Of a stretch of DNA of 64,000 nucleotides, positions 9,077 to 18,591 are shown piece by piece; within the stretch, counting starts at the first letter, position 1, and each line of letters opens with the position of its first letter. Both the position numbers and the translations under genes were made by a program. The stretch is from MAG-120531 sp038125995 (lineage in GTDB: Bacteria > Bacteroidota > Bacteroidia > Flavobacteriales > Flavobacteriaceae): positions 62,001 to 126,000 of the forward strand of contig JAYPEX010000001.1 in NCBI GenBank assembly GCA_038125995.1. The letters are read 5' to 3'. Under the pieces are notes generated by a model, which made no database searches, was not told the DNA's origin, and worked only from the letters and a program-made list of their open reading frames with translations.

Positions 9077-11089
9077 TTAAAGCAGTCCAGAGCGCTTAAG
9101 TAAAGCCTCGATGTTCGGTTCTTTTCCTCTAAATTTCTTATAGAGCTCCATGGGTTTTACAGTGCCACCTTTGGAAAGAATATGCTCTTTGAACAAGGAA
9201 GCAACTTCTTCGTTAAAGATGCCTTTTTCTTTAAAGTATTCAAAAGCGTCGGCGTCTAAGATTTCTGCCCACTTATAGCTGTAGTAACCAGCTGAATAAC
9301 CTCCTTGGAAAATGTGAGAAAAAGCAGTGCTCATACAGCTTTGATCTATTTGTGGATACAAATCAGTAAGTTCAAAAACAGAGGCTTCAACTTCTTCAAT
9401 TGATGTAGGTAATTCTTTTGGGTTTGTGCTGTGCCATTTCATATCCAAAAGACCAAAACTGAGTTGTCTCATGGTGGCTAATCCTTCCATGAAATTGGAG
9501 GCTTCTTTAATTTTTTTCACTAGATTTAGTGGAATGAGCTCATCACTTTGATAGTGTTTTGCAAAAAGTTCTAATGCTTCTTTTTCATAACACCAATTTT
9601 CAAAAATTTGAGAAGGTAATTCTACAAAATCCCATGAAACAGAGGTTCCTGATAAACTTTTGTATTGAGTGTTTGCAAGCATTCCATGGAGCGCATGTCC
9701 AAACTCATGAAATAAAGTCGTCACTTCATTAAAAGTGAGTAATGAAGGCTTCGAAGCTGTTGGTTTGGTAAAATTACAAACGATAGAGACGTGAGGTCTA
9801 ATGTTCTCTGAGTCTGTTTTGTATTGTGATTTATAAGAAGTCATCCAGGCTCCATCTCTTTTACCAGCTCTGGGGTGAAAATCTGCGTAAAAAAGTGCGA
9901 CTTTCTTACCATGATCATCAATTACATCAAATGTTTTAACTTCTGGATGGTATACATCTACTTGATGATTGGCTTTGAATTGAAGTCCATATAGTTTTCG
10001 TGCAACTTTAAAAACTCCGTCAATAACACGATCTAATTCAAAATAAGGTTTTAAAACTTCATCATCCAATTCAAATTTTTCCTTCTTGAGTTTTTCAGAA
10101 TAATAAGCCGCATCCCATTTTTGCAATTGATCGATACCGTCTTTAGAAGCGTATTCACTAAGGATTTTAAATTCTCTTTCAGCAGCTGGTTTTGCTTTTA
10201 CACTTAATTGCTCTAGGAATTCAAATACTTTTTTTGGAGATTCAGCCATACGCTCTTCTAGGATGTAATGAGCATGTGATTCATATCCCAAAAGCTGAGC
10301 TCTATCGTATCTGAGTTTGACAATGGATTGAATGATTTTTGTGTTGTTATTTTCATTGTCTTGAAATCCTCTGGAGGAGAAAGCTCTATAGAGTTTTTCT
10401 CTTAAAGCTCTTTTTTTAGAGAATTTCATAAAGGGTATATAACTTGGATAAGACAGGGTGATGAGCCAACCATCGAGATCTTTCTCAACTGCAGCAGCCT
10501 TTGCCATTTCGATAAAACCTTCAGGAAGTCCTTCTAAGTCTTCTTCTTTATCAATGAGAAGTTCATAGGCGTTAGAATCTGCAAGTAAATGTTGACCAAA
10601 TTCTAAAGACAATTTGGATAATTGCTCATCAATCGATCGGAGTTCCTTTTGTTTTTTTAAATCGAGTAGGGCACCATTTCTGGTAAAACTCTTGTATTGT
10701 TTTTCAAGTAACATTTGTGATTCAGAATCCAAATCTAATTTTTGATCAACTACCTCTTTTACTCTTTCAAATAGGGGTTGATGCAGTATAATATCGTTTC
10801 TAAATGCGCTTAACCAAGGTGAGATTTCTTGAGCAATCGCTTGAATTTCAGGACTGGTTTCAGCTGAATTGAGATTAAAAAAGATTGATGAGATGCGATC
10901 TAATTGAGCTCCTGATCGGTCTAATGCAACTATGGTATTTTCAAATGTTGGTTCGCTCTTAGAATGTGCAATAACATCGATTTCACCTCTTGCTATTTCG
11001 ATGGCTTTTTCAAAAGCTTCTTTGTAGTGTTCAGTTTTGATTTTTGAAAAGGGAGCCTGGTCAAAGGCTTCTAACAAAGGATTTTGCAT
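9077..11089 (-). CDS. M3 family zinc oligopeptidase (Dcp/OpdA-like)
   Basis: This 670-residue protein has the zinc motif HEFGH at 461-465 and the downstream substrate-binding region with GYSAGYYSYKWAEILDADAF. The DFHPRAGKRDGAW segment (about 403-415) is typical of peptidyl-dipeptidase Dcp and oligopeptidase A. No signal peptide is seen, so it should be cytoplasmic and degrade short peptides. It starts 36 bp after purE on the same strand without an obvious promoter and may be read from purK-purE. Dcp and OpdA cannot be separated confidently by eye. Confidence 0.9.
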   Translation of the reverse strand: MQNPLLEAFDQAPFSKIKTEHYKEAFEKAIEIARGEIDVIAHSKSEPTFENTIVALDRSGAQLDRISSIFFNLNSAETSPEIQAIAQEISPWLSAFRNDIILHQPLFERVKEVVDQKLDLDSESQMLLEKQYKSFTRNGALLDLKKQKELRSIDEQLSKLSLEFGQHLLADSNAYELLIDKEEDLEGLPEGFIEMAKAAAVEKDLDGWLITLSYPSYIPFMKFSKKRALREKLYRAFSSRGFQDNENNNTKIIQSIVKLRYDRAQLLGYESHAHYILEERMAESPKKVFEFLEQLSVKAKPAAEREFKILSEYASKDGIDQLQKWDAAYYSEKLKKEKFELDDEVLKPYFELDRVIDGVFKVARKLYGLQFKANHQVDVYHPEVKTFDVIDDHGKKVALFYADFHPRAGKRDGAWMTSYKSQYKTDSENIRPHVSIVCNFTKPTASKPSLLTFNEVTTLFHEFGHALHGMLANTQYKSLSGTSVSWDFVELPSQIFENWCYEKEALELFAKHYQSDELIPLNLVKKIKEASNFMEGLATMRQLSFGLLDMKWHSTNPKELPTSIEEVEASVFELTDLYPQIDQSCMSTAFSHIFQGGYSAGYYSYKWAEILDADAFEYFKEKGIFNEEVASLFKEHILSKGGTVKPMELYKKFRGKEPNIEALLKRSGLL

Positions 11090-11125
11090 AGCTTTTGTAT
11101 GAGTTGTACTAAAAAAAAGAAAGTA

Positions 11126-11611
11126 TTATTGTTTGATGGTTTTAGCTCCTTCGATTACTTTTGTTTTAAGAGATGCTTTGTAGTCAACTATTTTTTGAAG
11201 CAACTCAGGGTTGGAGCTTCCGATGATTTGAGCAGCTAAGATCCCCGCGTTTTTAGCACCATTTAAGGCTACAGTCGCTACTGGGACTCCTCCTGGCATT
11301 TGTAAGATTGATAGAATTGAATCCCAACCATCGATGGAATTACTGCTCTTTATTGGAACTCCGATTACAGGGAGTGGAGACATAGACGCTACCATTCCTG
11401 GTAAGTGAGCAGCACCTCCAGCACCAGCAATAATGACTTGAATACCTTTCTTATGTGCATTGGTACTAAAATCAAAAAGTTTTTCAGGTGTACGGTGTGC
11501 AGATACAATATCTACTTCCACATCAATTCCTAGTTCTTTTAAAAAATCTACAGCATCCTGCATCACAGGAAGATCGCTAGTCGATCCCATAACAACGGCA
11601 ACTTTACTCAT
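11126..11611 (-). CDS. purE: N5-carboxyaminoimidazole ribonucleotide mutase
   Basis: PurE converts N5-CAIR to CAIR in purine synthesis. The 161-residue protein has the phosphate-binding MGSTSDLPV start and the SAHRTPEK motif with His39. It follows purK after 4 bp, so the two consecutive steps are encoded together. This bacterial class I PurE depends on PurK for its substrate, which the pairing supports. Confidence 0.96.
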   Translation of the reverse strand: MSKVAVVMGSTSDLPVMQDAVDFLKELGIDVEVDIVSAHRTPEKLFDFSTNAHKKGIQVIIAGAGGAAHLPGMVASMSPLPVIGVPIKSSNSIDGWDSILSILQMPGGVPVATVALNGAKNAGILAAQIIGSSNPELLQKIVDYKASLKTKVIEGAKTIKQ

Positions 11612-11615
11612 AGTT

Positions 11616-12779
11616 TTACTTTTTAGTGGTACTTATTACCCGTATGGTTTTTTTTACCCATGCGGCTTTTTCTCTTGCGTTTTTTAAATCTTCATCTACG
11701 ATAGTTACGTGTCCCATCTTTCTAAAAGGACGCGTTTCTCGCTTACCATAGATATGTGGATTCACCCCTTTTTCTTTTAAAATCACCTCCATGTTTTCAT
11801 AAATCACCTCTCCTTGGTACCCTTCTTCACCAACTAAATTAACCATTACTGCTGACAATACACTGTCGCTATTTCCCAATGGTAAATTTAAGATCGCTCT
11901 CAAATGCTGTTCATATTGACTGGTAATACTGGCTTCAATAGTGTAATGGCCAGAATTATGTGGTCTTGGAGCTACTTCGTTGATCAGAATTTCTCCTGAT
12001 GCTGTCATAAAGAGTTCAACAGCTAAAAGTCCAACAATGTCTAAGTGTTTGGCAACCTTCATCGCAATTTCTCTGGCCTTAGTGTCGATGGATTTATCAA
12101 TTTGAGCAGGACAAAGAACGTATTCAACTTGATTGGCCTCTGGGTGAAATTCCATTTCAACCAAGGGATATGAAATAGCGTTTCCATCTGGAGTTCTAGC
12201 GACGATCACAGCAAGCTCTTTTTCAAAAGGAACCAAGGCTTCTGCAATACATTTATCAGCAGTCAAGCCCTCTAAATCTTCTGCTGTACGAACGACTTTA
12301 ACTCCTTGGCCATCATATCCAAATTGAGCAGACTTCCAAACAAAAGGAAGTGATTGACTCTTTTGGGAAACAGCAGTCTGAAGTTCTTCTAAAGAGCGAT
12401 AAACCTCAAAATCAGAGGTTGGTAAATCGTGTCCTATATAAAATTCTTTTTGCTTTGCCTTATCGACAATGAGATTTAAACTTGAAGGTTTTGGGTATAC
12501 CAAAACTCCCTCAGATTCTAATTGCTGTAGGGCTTCTATGTTGATGTGTTCAATTTCAATGGTTATAAGATCTAAGCCTTTTCCGAAATTGTAAACCGTA
12601 TCGTAATCCATTAAATCCCCAACTGAAAATTCGTTTGAAGCAATTCGAGATGGCGCCTCTTTACTAGGATCTAAGACTTTGGTGTAGATATCCCATTTGC
12701 GAGTTTCTTGAAGGAGCATCTTTCCCAATTGCCCTCCACCAACAATTCCTAATTTAAAATCTGAAGAGAAATAATTCAT
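11616..12779 (-). CDS. purK: 5-(carboxyamino)imidazole ribonucleotide synthase
   Basis: PurK is an ATP-grasp enzyme making N5-CAIR from AIR, bicarbonate and ATP. The 387-residue protein has the N-terminal GIVGGGQLGKML motif and the ATP-grasp region ending in INEVAPRPHNSGHYT. It heads the purK-purE operon and is divergent from adk. Confidence 0.95.
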   Translation of the reverse strand: MNYFSSDFKLGIVGGGQLGKMLLQETRKWDIYTKVLDPSKEAPSRIASNEFSVGDLMDYDTVYNFGKGLDLITIEIEHINIEALQQLESEGVLVYPKPSSLNLIVDKAKQKEFYIGHDLPTSDFEVYRSLEELQTAVSQKSQSLPFVWKSAQFGYDGQGVKVVRTAEDLEGLTADKCIAEALVPFEKELAVIVARTPDGNAISYPLVEMEFHPEANQVEYVLCPAQIDKSIDTKAREIAMKVAKHLDIVGLLAVELFMTASGEILINEVAPRPHNSGHYTIEASITSQYEQHLRAILNLPLGNSDSVLSAVMVNLVGEEGYQGEVIYENMEVILKEKGVNPHIYGKRETRPFRKMGHVTIVDEDLKNAREKAAWVKKTIRVISTTKK

Positions 12780-12796
12780 GTTTTTACTTTGGAAAG

Positions 12797-12804
12797 CAAA
12801 AATA
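12797..12804 (-). promoter_or_regulatory. -7 box of purK
   Basis: TATTTTTG on the minus strand (TAnnTTTG) lies 17 bp upstream of the purK ATG. The upstream -33 region has no clear TTG. Confidence 0.45.
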
Positions 12805-12858
12805 CAGCTTTATTGCTTAATCACCAGTCAGATGGGTAAAAAAGAGATATATTATCAT

Positions 12859-12866
12859 TATCTTTG
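12859..12866 (+). promoter_or_regulatory. -7 box of adk
   Basis: TATCTTTG matches TAnnTTTG, 35 bp upstream of the adk ATG at 12902. A GTG start at 12866 would overlap the final base of this box, so the shorter adk reading is right. Confidence 0.55.
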
Positions 12867-12901
12867 TGGCTTCTTATTTTGAATCAAATACCGACTACAC
12901 A

Positions 12902-13474
12902 ATGATTAACTTAGTATTATTTGGAAAACCTGGTGCAGGTAAGGGTACCCAAGCAGAATTTTTAAAGACACAGTACAATTTAAAACACATCTCAACAGGT
13001 GATGTATTTAGATACAATATATCACAGGGAACTGATCTTGGAAACCTCGCTAAGTCCTATATGGACAAGGGAGATTTAGTTCCTGATCAAGTGACCATCG
13101 ATATGTTACAAGCTGAAGTGGATAAGAATCCCCAGGCTGGTGGTTTTATCTTCGATGGTTTTCCAAGAACGACTGCTCAAGCTCAGGCTTTAGACGCTTT
13201 CTTGCAAACCAAATCAATGAAGATCAGTGCTTGTGTGGCTTTAGAAGCAGATGAAGATGAGTTGACTAAACGTCTTTTAGAACGAGGAAAAATAAGTGGA
13301 AGAAGCGATGATCAAGATGAAACTAAAATCAGAAATCGCTTTCAAGAGTACAACGATAAAACAGCTCCTTTAAAGGATTTTTATCTAGGACAAAACAAGT
13401 TTTACGCTGTTGATGGGATTGGTGAGATTTCAGAAGTTACCAACCGTATTGCAGCTGTAATTAATAATTTATAA
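12902..13474 (+). CDS. adk: Adenylate kinase
   Basis: Adenylate kinase interconverts ATP + AMP and 2 ADP. The 190-residue protein begins MINLVLFGKPGAGKGTQ with the P-loop at 8-16. It contains the AMP-binding FDGFPRT motif and a short LID without the zinc cysteines. An in-frame GTG 36 bp upstream would add a non-conserved tail and overlap the promoter box. The gene leads the adk-obg-mpl run, with obg starting 3 bp after its stop. Confidence 0.95.
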   Translation: MINLVLFGKPGAGKGTQAEFLKTQYNLKHISTGDVFRYNISQGTDLGNLAKSYMDKGDLVPDQVTIDMLQAEVDKNPQAGGFIFDGFPRTTAQAQALDAFLQTKSMKISACVALEADEDELTKRLLERGKISGRSDDQDETKIRNRFQEYNDKTAPLKDFYLGQNKFYAVDGIGEISEVTNRIAAVINNL

Positions 13475-13477
13475 CAG

Positions 13478-14491
13478 ATGACTGAAGGAAATTTTGTAGA
13501 CTATGTAAAAGTGCATTTATCTTCTGGAAACGGAGGAAAGGGGTCTATGCATTTCCACAGAGAGAAGTATATCGCCAAGGGTGGACCTGATGGAGGAGAC
13601 GGTGGTCGTGGAGGTCACGTAATTGTAAAGGGAAACAAAAACCTTTGGACTTTGGTGCACTATAAATTCAAAAAACACTTTAAGGCAGAACACGGGGAAC
13701 ACGGTTCTAAAAGTAGAAGTTTTGGAGCTGATGGTAAGGATGTGATTTTAGAAGTACCGCTAGGAACCGTTGTGAAAGATTCTGAGACGATGGAAGTGCT
13801 CTTTGAAATCACAGAGCACGATCAAGAAGTGATTGCGTTAGAGGGTGGAAAAGGAGGTCTTGGTAACTGGCATTTTAAATCATCTACTAATCAAACACCC
13901 CGTTATGCGCAGCCTGGTATTCCAGGTCAAGAACGTTCGGTAACTTTAGAGCTTAAAGTTCTGGCAGATGTTGGATTGGTTGGGTTTCCAAATGCTGGTA
14001 AATCAACCTTATTATCGGTTATTACCTCTGCAAAACCTAAGATTGCAGATTATGAATTTACCACTCTAAAGCCCAATTTAGGGATTGTTCAACACAGAGA
14101 TTTTCAAAGCTTTGTGATGGCTGATATCCCTGGTATTATAGAAGGAGCTGCTGAGGGAAAAGGTTTAGGACATTATTTTTTGCGCCATATTGAGCGCAAT
14201 GCAACTCTACTATTTTTAATTCCTGCAGACAGTAAAGATATCGTTAAAGAATACCGTATTCTCATCGATGAGTTGAGGAGATATAATCCTGAACTATTGG
14301 ATAAAGAGCGTTTTTTAGTGATTTCTAAATCTGATATGTTGGATGATGAACTCAAAGAAGAGATCAGTAATGAACTTAAATCTTCTCTACAAGATAGCTC
14401 ATTCTCATTTATCTCATCAGTAGCACAGCAAGGAATTCAAGAACTCAAAGACAAACTCTGGGAGTTGATTAAAAATAATAAGGAAGACTAA
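13478..14491 (+). CDS. obg: GTPase Obg/CgtA
   Basis: This essential GTPase acts in 50S ribosome assembly and stress control. The glycine-rich Obg domain spans about 1-160. The G domain has G1 GFPNAGKST (169-177), G3 DIPGIIEG and a G4 SKSD. At 337 residues it lacks the C-terminal OCT domain of Bacillus Obg. It overlaps mpl by one base (TAATG), indicating translational coupling. Confidence 0.95.
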   Translation: MTEGNFVDYVKVHLSSGNGGKGSMHFHREKYIAKGGPDGGDGGRGGHVIVKGNKNLWTLVHYKFKKHFKAEHGEHGSKSRSFGADGKDVILEVPLGTVVKDSETMEVLFEITEHDQEVIALEGGKGGLGNWHFKSSTNQTPRYAQPGIPGQERSVTLELKVLADVGLVGFPNAGKSTLLSVITSAKPKIADYEFTTLKPNLGIVQHRDFQSFVMADIPGIIEGAAEGKGLGHYFLRHIERNATLLFLIPADSKDIVKEYRILIDELRRYNPELLDKERFLVISKSDMLDDELKEEISNELKSSLQDSSFSFISSVAQQGIQELKDKLWELIKNNKED

Positions 14492-15840
14492 TGCGCGTAC
14501 ACTTTATCGCAATTGGAGGCTCCGCTATGCACAATTTGGCTTTAGCGCTTCAGGCTAAAGGAGACCAAGTTACTGGTTCTGACGATGTAATTTTTGAACC
14601 TTCAAAATCCCGATTAGAGGCTGTTGGTCTACTCCCTGAATCATTTGGTTGGTTTGAGGATAAGATTACTTCAGATATCGATATGGTGGTTCTTGGTATG
14701 CATGCCAAGGAAGATAATCCAGAACTGAAGAAAGCCTTGAAATTAGGGCTTAAAGTCTATTCTTATCCAGAATTTTTATACGAGCATTCGAAATCCAAAA
14801 CAAGAGTAGTGATTGGAGGGTCGCATGGAAAGACCACTATTACTTCGATGATTTTACACGTATTAAATTTTTGGAATAAAGAGGTGGATTATATGGTAGG
14901 AGCTCAACTAGAGGGCTTTGAACGTATGGTGCATTTAACCGATACCAATGAATTTATCGTTTTAGAAGGAGATGAATATCTTTCCTCACCAATAGACCGA
15001 CGCCCTAAATTTCATTTGTATCAACCCAATATTGCCCTTTTGAGTGGGATAGCATGGGATCATATCAATGTATTTCCAACTTTTGAAGACTATAAAAAGC
15101 AGTTTTCGATATTTGTCGATCAAATTATAGATGGTGGAACGCTGATATACAATGCTGAGGATCAAGTATTAAGTGAGGTAGTTTTGGAGAAAGATCATCC
15201 CATTCGAAAAATACCCTATCATACTCCTTCCTATCACTTAGAAGGAACTCAAACGTATATTGCAACAGAGGAAGGGGATCTTCCTTTGGAGATTTTTGGA
15301 GCACACAATCTCAATAATCTCGCTGGAGCCCAATGGATATGCCAATTGATGGGAATTGATCCTATGGAGTTCTACGAGGCAATTACTAGTTTTAAAGGGG
15401 CTTCAAAACGATTGGAACTTGTTCTTGAAAACGATCAACTGACTATTTTTAAAGATTTTGCTCATGCACCGTCTAAGGTAGTTGCAACGACCAATGCTGT
15501 TAAAGAGCAGTATTCCAATTCAAATTTTATTGCAGTCTTAGAACTTCATACTTACAGCAGTTTAAATCCAGAGTTTATTGTTCAATATAAAGACTCATTA
15601 AAGGCTGCTGATAGGGCCATCGTTTTTTTCGATCCACATGCTCTAAAAATAAAGAATATGGAGTTGATTAGTCACCAACAGATCAAAAAGGCCTTTAACG
15701 ATTCTGAATTGGAAGTCTTTGACGACCCTCAACAACTAGCTCAAATGCTCTACGAATTACAAACTCAGAAGGCGACCTTGCTATTTATGAGTTCAGGTAA
15801 TTTTGGAGGATTGGAGTTAACGCGAATAGTGAGAGGTTAG
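14491..15840 (+). CDS. mpl: UDP-N-acetylmuramate:L-alanyl-gamma-D-glutamyl-meso-diaminopimelate ligase
   Basis: Mpl recycles cell-wall tripeptide by joining it to UDP-MurNAc. The 449-residue protein has an N-terminal Rossmann-like start (HFIAIGGSAM) and an ATP-binding motif GGSHGKTT at 109-116. The central FKDFAHAPSKV segment is typical of Mur ligases. MurC is the closest alternative, but the GGSAMHNLALAL start favours Mpl. It overlaps obg by one base. Confidence 0.86.
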   Translation: MRVHFIAIGGSAMHNLALALQAKGDQVTGSDDVIFEPSKSRLEAVGLLPESFGWFEDKITSDIDMVVLGMHAKEDNPELKKALKLGLKVYSYPEFLYEHSKSKTRVVIGGSHGKTTITSMILHVLNFWNKEVDYMVGAQLEGFERMVHLTDTNEFIVLEGDEYLSSPIDRRPKFHLYQPNIALLSGIAWDHINVFPTFEDYKKQFSIFVDQIIDGGTLIYNAEDQVLSEVVLEKDHPIRKIPYHTPSYHLEGTQTYIATEEGDLPLEIFGAHNLNNLAGAQWICQLMGIDPMEFYEAITSFKGASKRLELVLENDQLTIFKDFAHAPSKVVATTNAVKEQYSNSNFIAVLELHTYSSLNPEFIVQYKDSLKAADRAIVFFDPHALKIKNMELISHQQIKKAFNDSELEVFDDPQQLAQMLYELQTQKATLLFMSSGNFGGLELTRIVRG

Positions 15841-15891
15841 TCGTTTATCGAATTCTGCTCTATAGGTCACAAAAGAGGGTATTTTTATCCT

Positions 15892-16587
15892 ATGTCACTT
15901 AAGAACTACCTACCGATATCACTTTGGGATTCTGCTGATCAACCTCGGGAGAAACTGGATCGTTTAGGACCTAAATCACTTTCCAATGCAGAATTAGTGG
16001 CTATTATTTTACAGAATGGTTATACAGATGTGTCAGCACTTGATTTGGGAAAACAATTCTTGTCTCATTTTGATAACAACCTCAATTTTGTTTCAAAATC
16101 TTCCATTCACGCCTATCAAAAAGTTAAGGGAATTGGAAAGGCGAAAGCAGTGATGTTAAAAGCAGCTCTTGAACTCGGAAAACGATCCTATATCCATAGA
16201 GAAAAAGTTCCCAATTATGTGAATTCAAGTGAATCAGCATATCGAAATTTTAAAACCTCATTGGAGGATCTCTCGAGAGAAGAATTTTGGGTGGCCTACC
16301 TTAACAAAGCCCATCAACTCATAAAATTAGAGCAATTGAGTAAAGGTGGGATGACTTCTACAGTAGTTGATATTCGGGTGCTTTTAAAGAGAAGTATCGA
16401 GCTCGAAGCGGTTGCCATTGTAGTGGCGCATAATCATCCTTCGGGTAAATTACAACCTTCAAGGGCTGATAAGAACTTAACTCAAAAAATAATCAAAGCT
16501 GCTCAAACAATGGATATAGCGCTCTTGGATCACATTATTGTAACCCCGACAAATTACTTTAGTTTTGCAGATCATAGTTTATTATAA
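15892..16587 (+). CDS. radC: RadC family protein (JAB/MPN domain)
   Basis: The 231-residue protein has an N-terminal helix-hairpin-helix region (KVKGIGKAKA, about 77-87) and a C-terminal metalloprotease-like JAB domain. The metal motif His180-x-His182 and Asp193 is complete (AHNHPSGKLQPSRAD). The family is called a DNA repair protein by tradition; its biochemical role is unsettled. A near-consensus box (TATTTTTA) lies just upstream. Nothing here suggests a mobile-element RadC. Confidence 0.9.
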   Translation: MSLKNYLPISLWDSADQPREKLDRLGPKSLSNAELVAIILQNGYTDVSALDLGKQFLSHFDNNLNFVSKSSIHAYQKVKGIGKAKAVMLKAALELGKRSYIHREKVPNYVNSSESAYRNFKTSLEDLSREEFWVAYLNKAHQLIKLEQLSKGGMTSTVVDIRVLLKRSIELEAVAIVVAHNHPSGKLQPSRADKNLTQKIIKAAQTMDIALLDHIIVTPTNYFSFADHSLL

Positions 16588-16616
16588 ATACTTAATTTTA
16601 GGCTATAAAATCGACT

Positions 16617-17912
16617 ATGCTACTGATCTATTCCCATCAAATCACTTCGAGATTGCGATACACTGCTAAGCAGGTATTTGGGGCGATTATAGGTGTTGAA
16701 ATTAAATTGACATCAGAGGTTTCGGATTTTGTAAAACATCAAGGACCAAAGATGTCTTATGCCAAACATCCTTTGGGTTCTGAGTTCTTTGTGAAATGTC
16801 ACGATCTCTTGTTTGAGCAGGGAATCAATGATCATACAATCAAAACTTTTAATTGGAAAGAGTTGAGTTGTTTTTTTCAAACGACGGAACAGTCTAAAAT
16901 TCCCTTTGATTTTTTAGCTGCTAGTTTCTATTTATTGAGTCGATATGAAGAATACTTGCCTCATCTCAAAGATCATCATGGTCGATTTCCCGCTAAAGAT
17001 AGTATGGCATTTTCTGAAGATTTTTTAAAACGACCAATAGTCGATGCTTGGGCCTATGCTTTTTTAGAGTTGTTACTTGAAGCATTTCCAAATTTAGAAC
17101 GCAAGAAAAGGACCTATAGCTATCAACCATTAATAGATGTGAGCAGTTCTCATAAATATAAATACAAGGGGTTTATTAGAGGTTTATTTGGAATTTTTAA
17201 AGATCTTTTTGGGCTAAAAATGAAGCAACTATTGAATAGAGTAGTGGTAGTTTTTGGATTTACGAGAGATCCTTACGACAATTTTAATTTTTTAAAATTA
17301 GTTCACAAACCCTATGGTGTTAAGCCTTATATTTTCTTCTTATTTGGTAAGTACGGTACCTATGATAAAAATATTTCACCCTATCGAAGATCTTTTCAGC
17401 ACTTGATTAAATCCGTAGCTGACGATGCAATTGTAGGTATTGAACTCTCTTATGAATCTTTTTCGTCTATCAACCGAATGAAGTACGAATGGATGAGTCT
17501 ATCATCGGTGATCCACCGTCAGATCAAATCGGTTCGAATGCGCTTTAATCGTATTGAAATTCCCAATACCTACAGTGATTTTGCAGAGTTGGGAATTCGA
17601 AGAGATTATTCCATGGGATATACCCATCAACCTGGTTTTAGAGCAGGGACCTGTACGCCCTTTAATTTTTATGACATTCATTTAGAGTTGATGCATCCTG
17701 TAAAGGTCTATCCTTTTGCAATTCAAGATTACAGTCTGCTCAAAGAGAAAAGTGTTTTGGATTGTGTCAAGCGAATGAGAGAACTTTACGATGCGGTTAA
17801 AGAAGTGGATGGAGAGTTTAGAGTGTTGTTTTCCAATGAACTTCTGGGCTCTCATATGAAATTGAATTGGAAACAACTTTACGAACAACAATTAAAAGCA
17901 TTTCATGTTTAA
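16617..17912 (+). CDS. Polysaccharide deacetylase-like protein of Flavobacteria (DUF7033-type)
   Basis: This 431-residue protein resembles a flavobacterial family described as polysaccharide deacetylase-like, with a conserved N-terminus (MLLIYSHQITSRLRYT) and the segment HQGPKMSYAKHPLG. The deacetylase-like half includes FAELGIRRDYSMGY and HQPGFRAGTCTPFNFYD. The classic NodB metal triad is not obvious by eye. No signal peptide is seen. It overlaps the next gene by 8 bp, suggesting a shared transcript. Confidence 0.65.
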   Translation: MLLIYSHQITSRLRYTAKQVFGAIIGVEIKLTSEVSDFVKHQGPKMSYAKHPLGSEFFVKCHDLLFEQGINDHTIKTFNWKELSCFFQTTEQSKIPFDFLAASFYLLSRYEEYLPHLKDHHGRFPAKDSMAFSEDFLKRPIVDAWAYAFLELLLEAFPNLERKKRTYSYQPLIDVSSSHKYKYKGFIRGLFGIFKDLFGLKMKQLLNRVVVVFGFTRDPYDNFNFLKLVHKPYGVKPYIFFLFGKYGTYDKNISPYRRSFQHLIKSVADDAIVGIELSYESFSSINRMKYEWMSLSSVIHRQIKSVRMRFNRIEIPNTYSDFAELGIRRDYSMGYTHQPGFRAGTCTPFNFYDIHLELMHPVKVYPFAIQDYSLLKEKSVLDCVKRMRELYDAVKEVDGEFRVLFSNELLGSHMKLNWKQLYEQQLKAFHV

Positions 17913-18591
17913 GCACTGTAGTGACATCTTCTTTGATTTAGATCATACCCTTTGGGATTTTGAGAAAAACTCAGCGATTAGTTTTCAAATGGTTTTCGAG
18001 GAGATGAATTTCAATATTTCATTAGAAGACTTTCAAAAGGTGTATCAACCGATTAATTTTGACTATTGGAAATTGTATCGCGACAATAGGGTTAGTAAAG
18101 AGAAGCTTCGTTATGGTAGACTTAAAGATACCTTTGATCTCATGGGGGTAACAGTTACCGATCAGCAAATTAACCGTATCTCAGCGAGCTATATCAGCTA
18201 TTTATCCCATCAAACACATTTGTTTCCAGGAGCAGTTGATATTTTGAATTACCTCAATGTCAATTATCGACTTCACATCATAACCAATGGATTTTCTGAG
18301 GCTCAATTAAATAAGACCAAGGCTTCAAAAATCGATCACTACTTTGAATGTTTTATCGATTCGGAGCAGGTAGGAGTAAAGAAGCCGCATCCTGATATTT
18401 TTAAATACGCTCTCGATAAAGCCAAAGTGAAACCTGAGCAATCTGTGATGATTGGAGATAATTTAGAGGCGGATATCTTGGGAGCTAAAGCGGTAGGCTT
18501 GTCGTGTGTTCATTACAATATTCACGGTGATCCTCATCACGAACACTGTCCTATTATTGAAAACTTAACGGATCTAAAGAACTTCTTTTAG
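17905..18591 (+). CDS. HAD superfamily nucleotidase, YjjG-like
   Basis: All HAD motifs are visible in 228 residues: DxD nucleophile in FFDLDHTLWDF (Asp11, Asp13), motif II IITNG, motif III lysine in GVKKPHPDIF and motif IV MIGDNLEADILGA. The cap domain and FDLDHTLWDF start match YjjG nucleotidases, which remove non-canonical pyrimidine nucleotides. It starts inside the end of the previous gene (8-bp overlap) and its stop overlaps the convergent rarA stop by 4 bp. Confidence 0.88.
   Translation: MFKHCSDIFFDLDHTLWDFEKNSAISFQMVFEEMNFNISLEDFQKVYQPINFDYWKLYRDNRVSKEKLRYGRLKDTFDLMGVTVTDQQINRISASYISYLSHQTHLFPGAVDILNYLNVNYRLHIITNGFSEAQLNKTKASKIDHYFECFIDSEQVGVKKPHPDIFKYALDKAKVKPEQSVMIGDNLEADILGAKAVGLSCVHYNIHGDPHHEHCPIIENLTDLKNFF

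Noticed and set aside
12866..12901. GTG start giving adenylate kinase 12 extra residues
   Set aside because: The GTG overlaps the promoter box TATCTTTG, and the conserved N-terminus MINLVLFGKPGAGKG starts at 12902.
15892..16587. radC as a marker of a mobile or defence island
   Set aside because: It lies among housekeeping genes with normal-looking composition and no integrase, toxin or restriction gene nearby.
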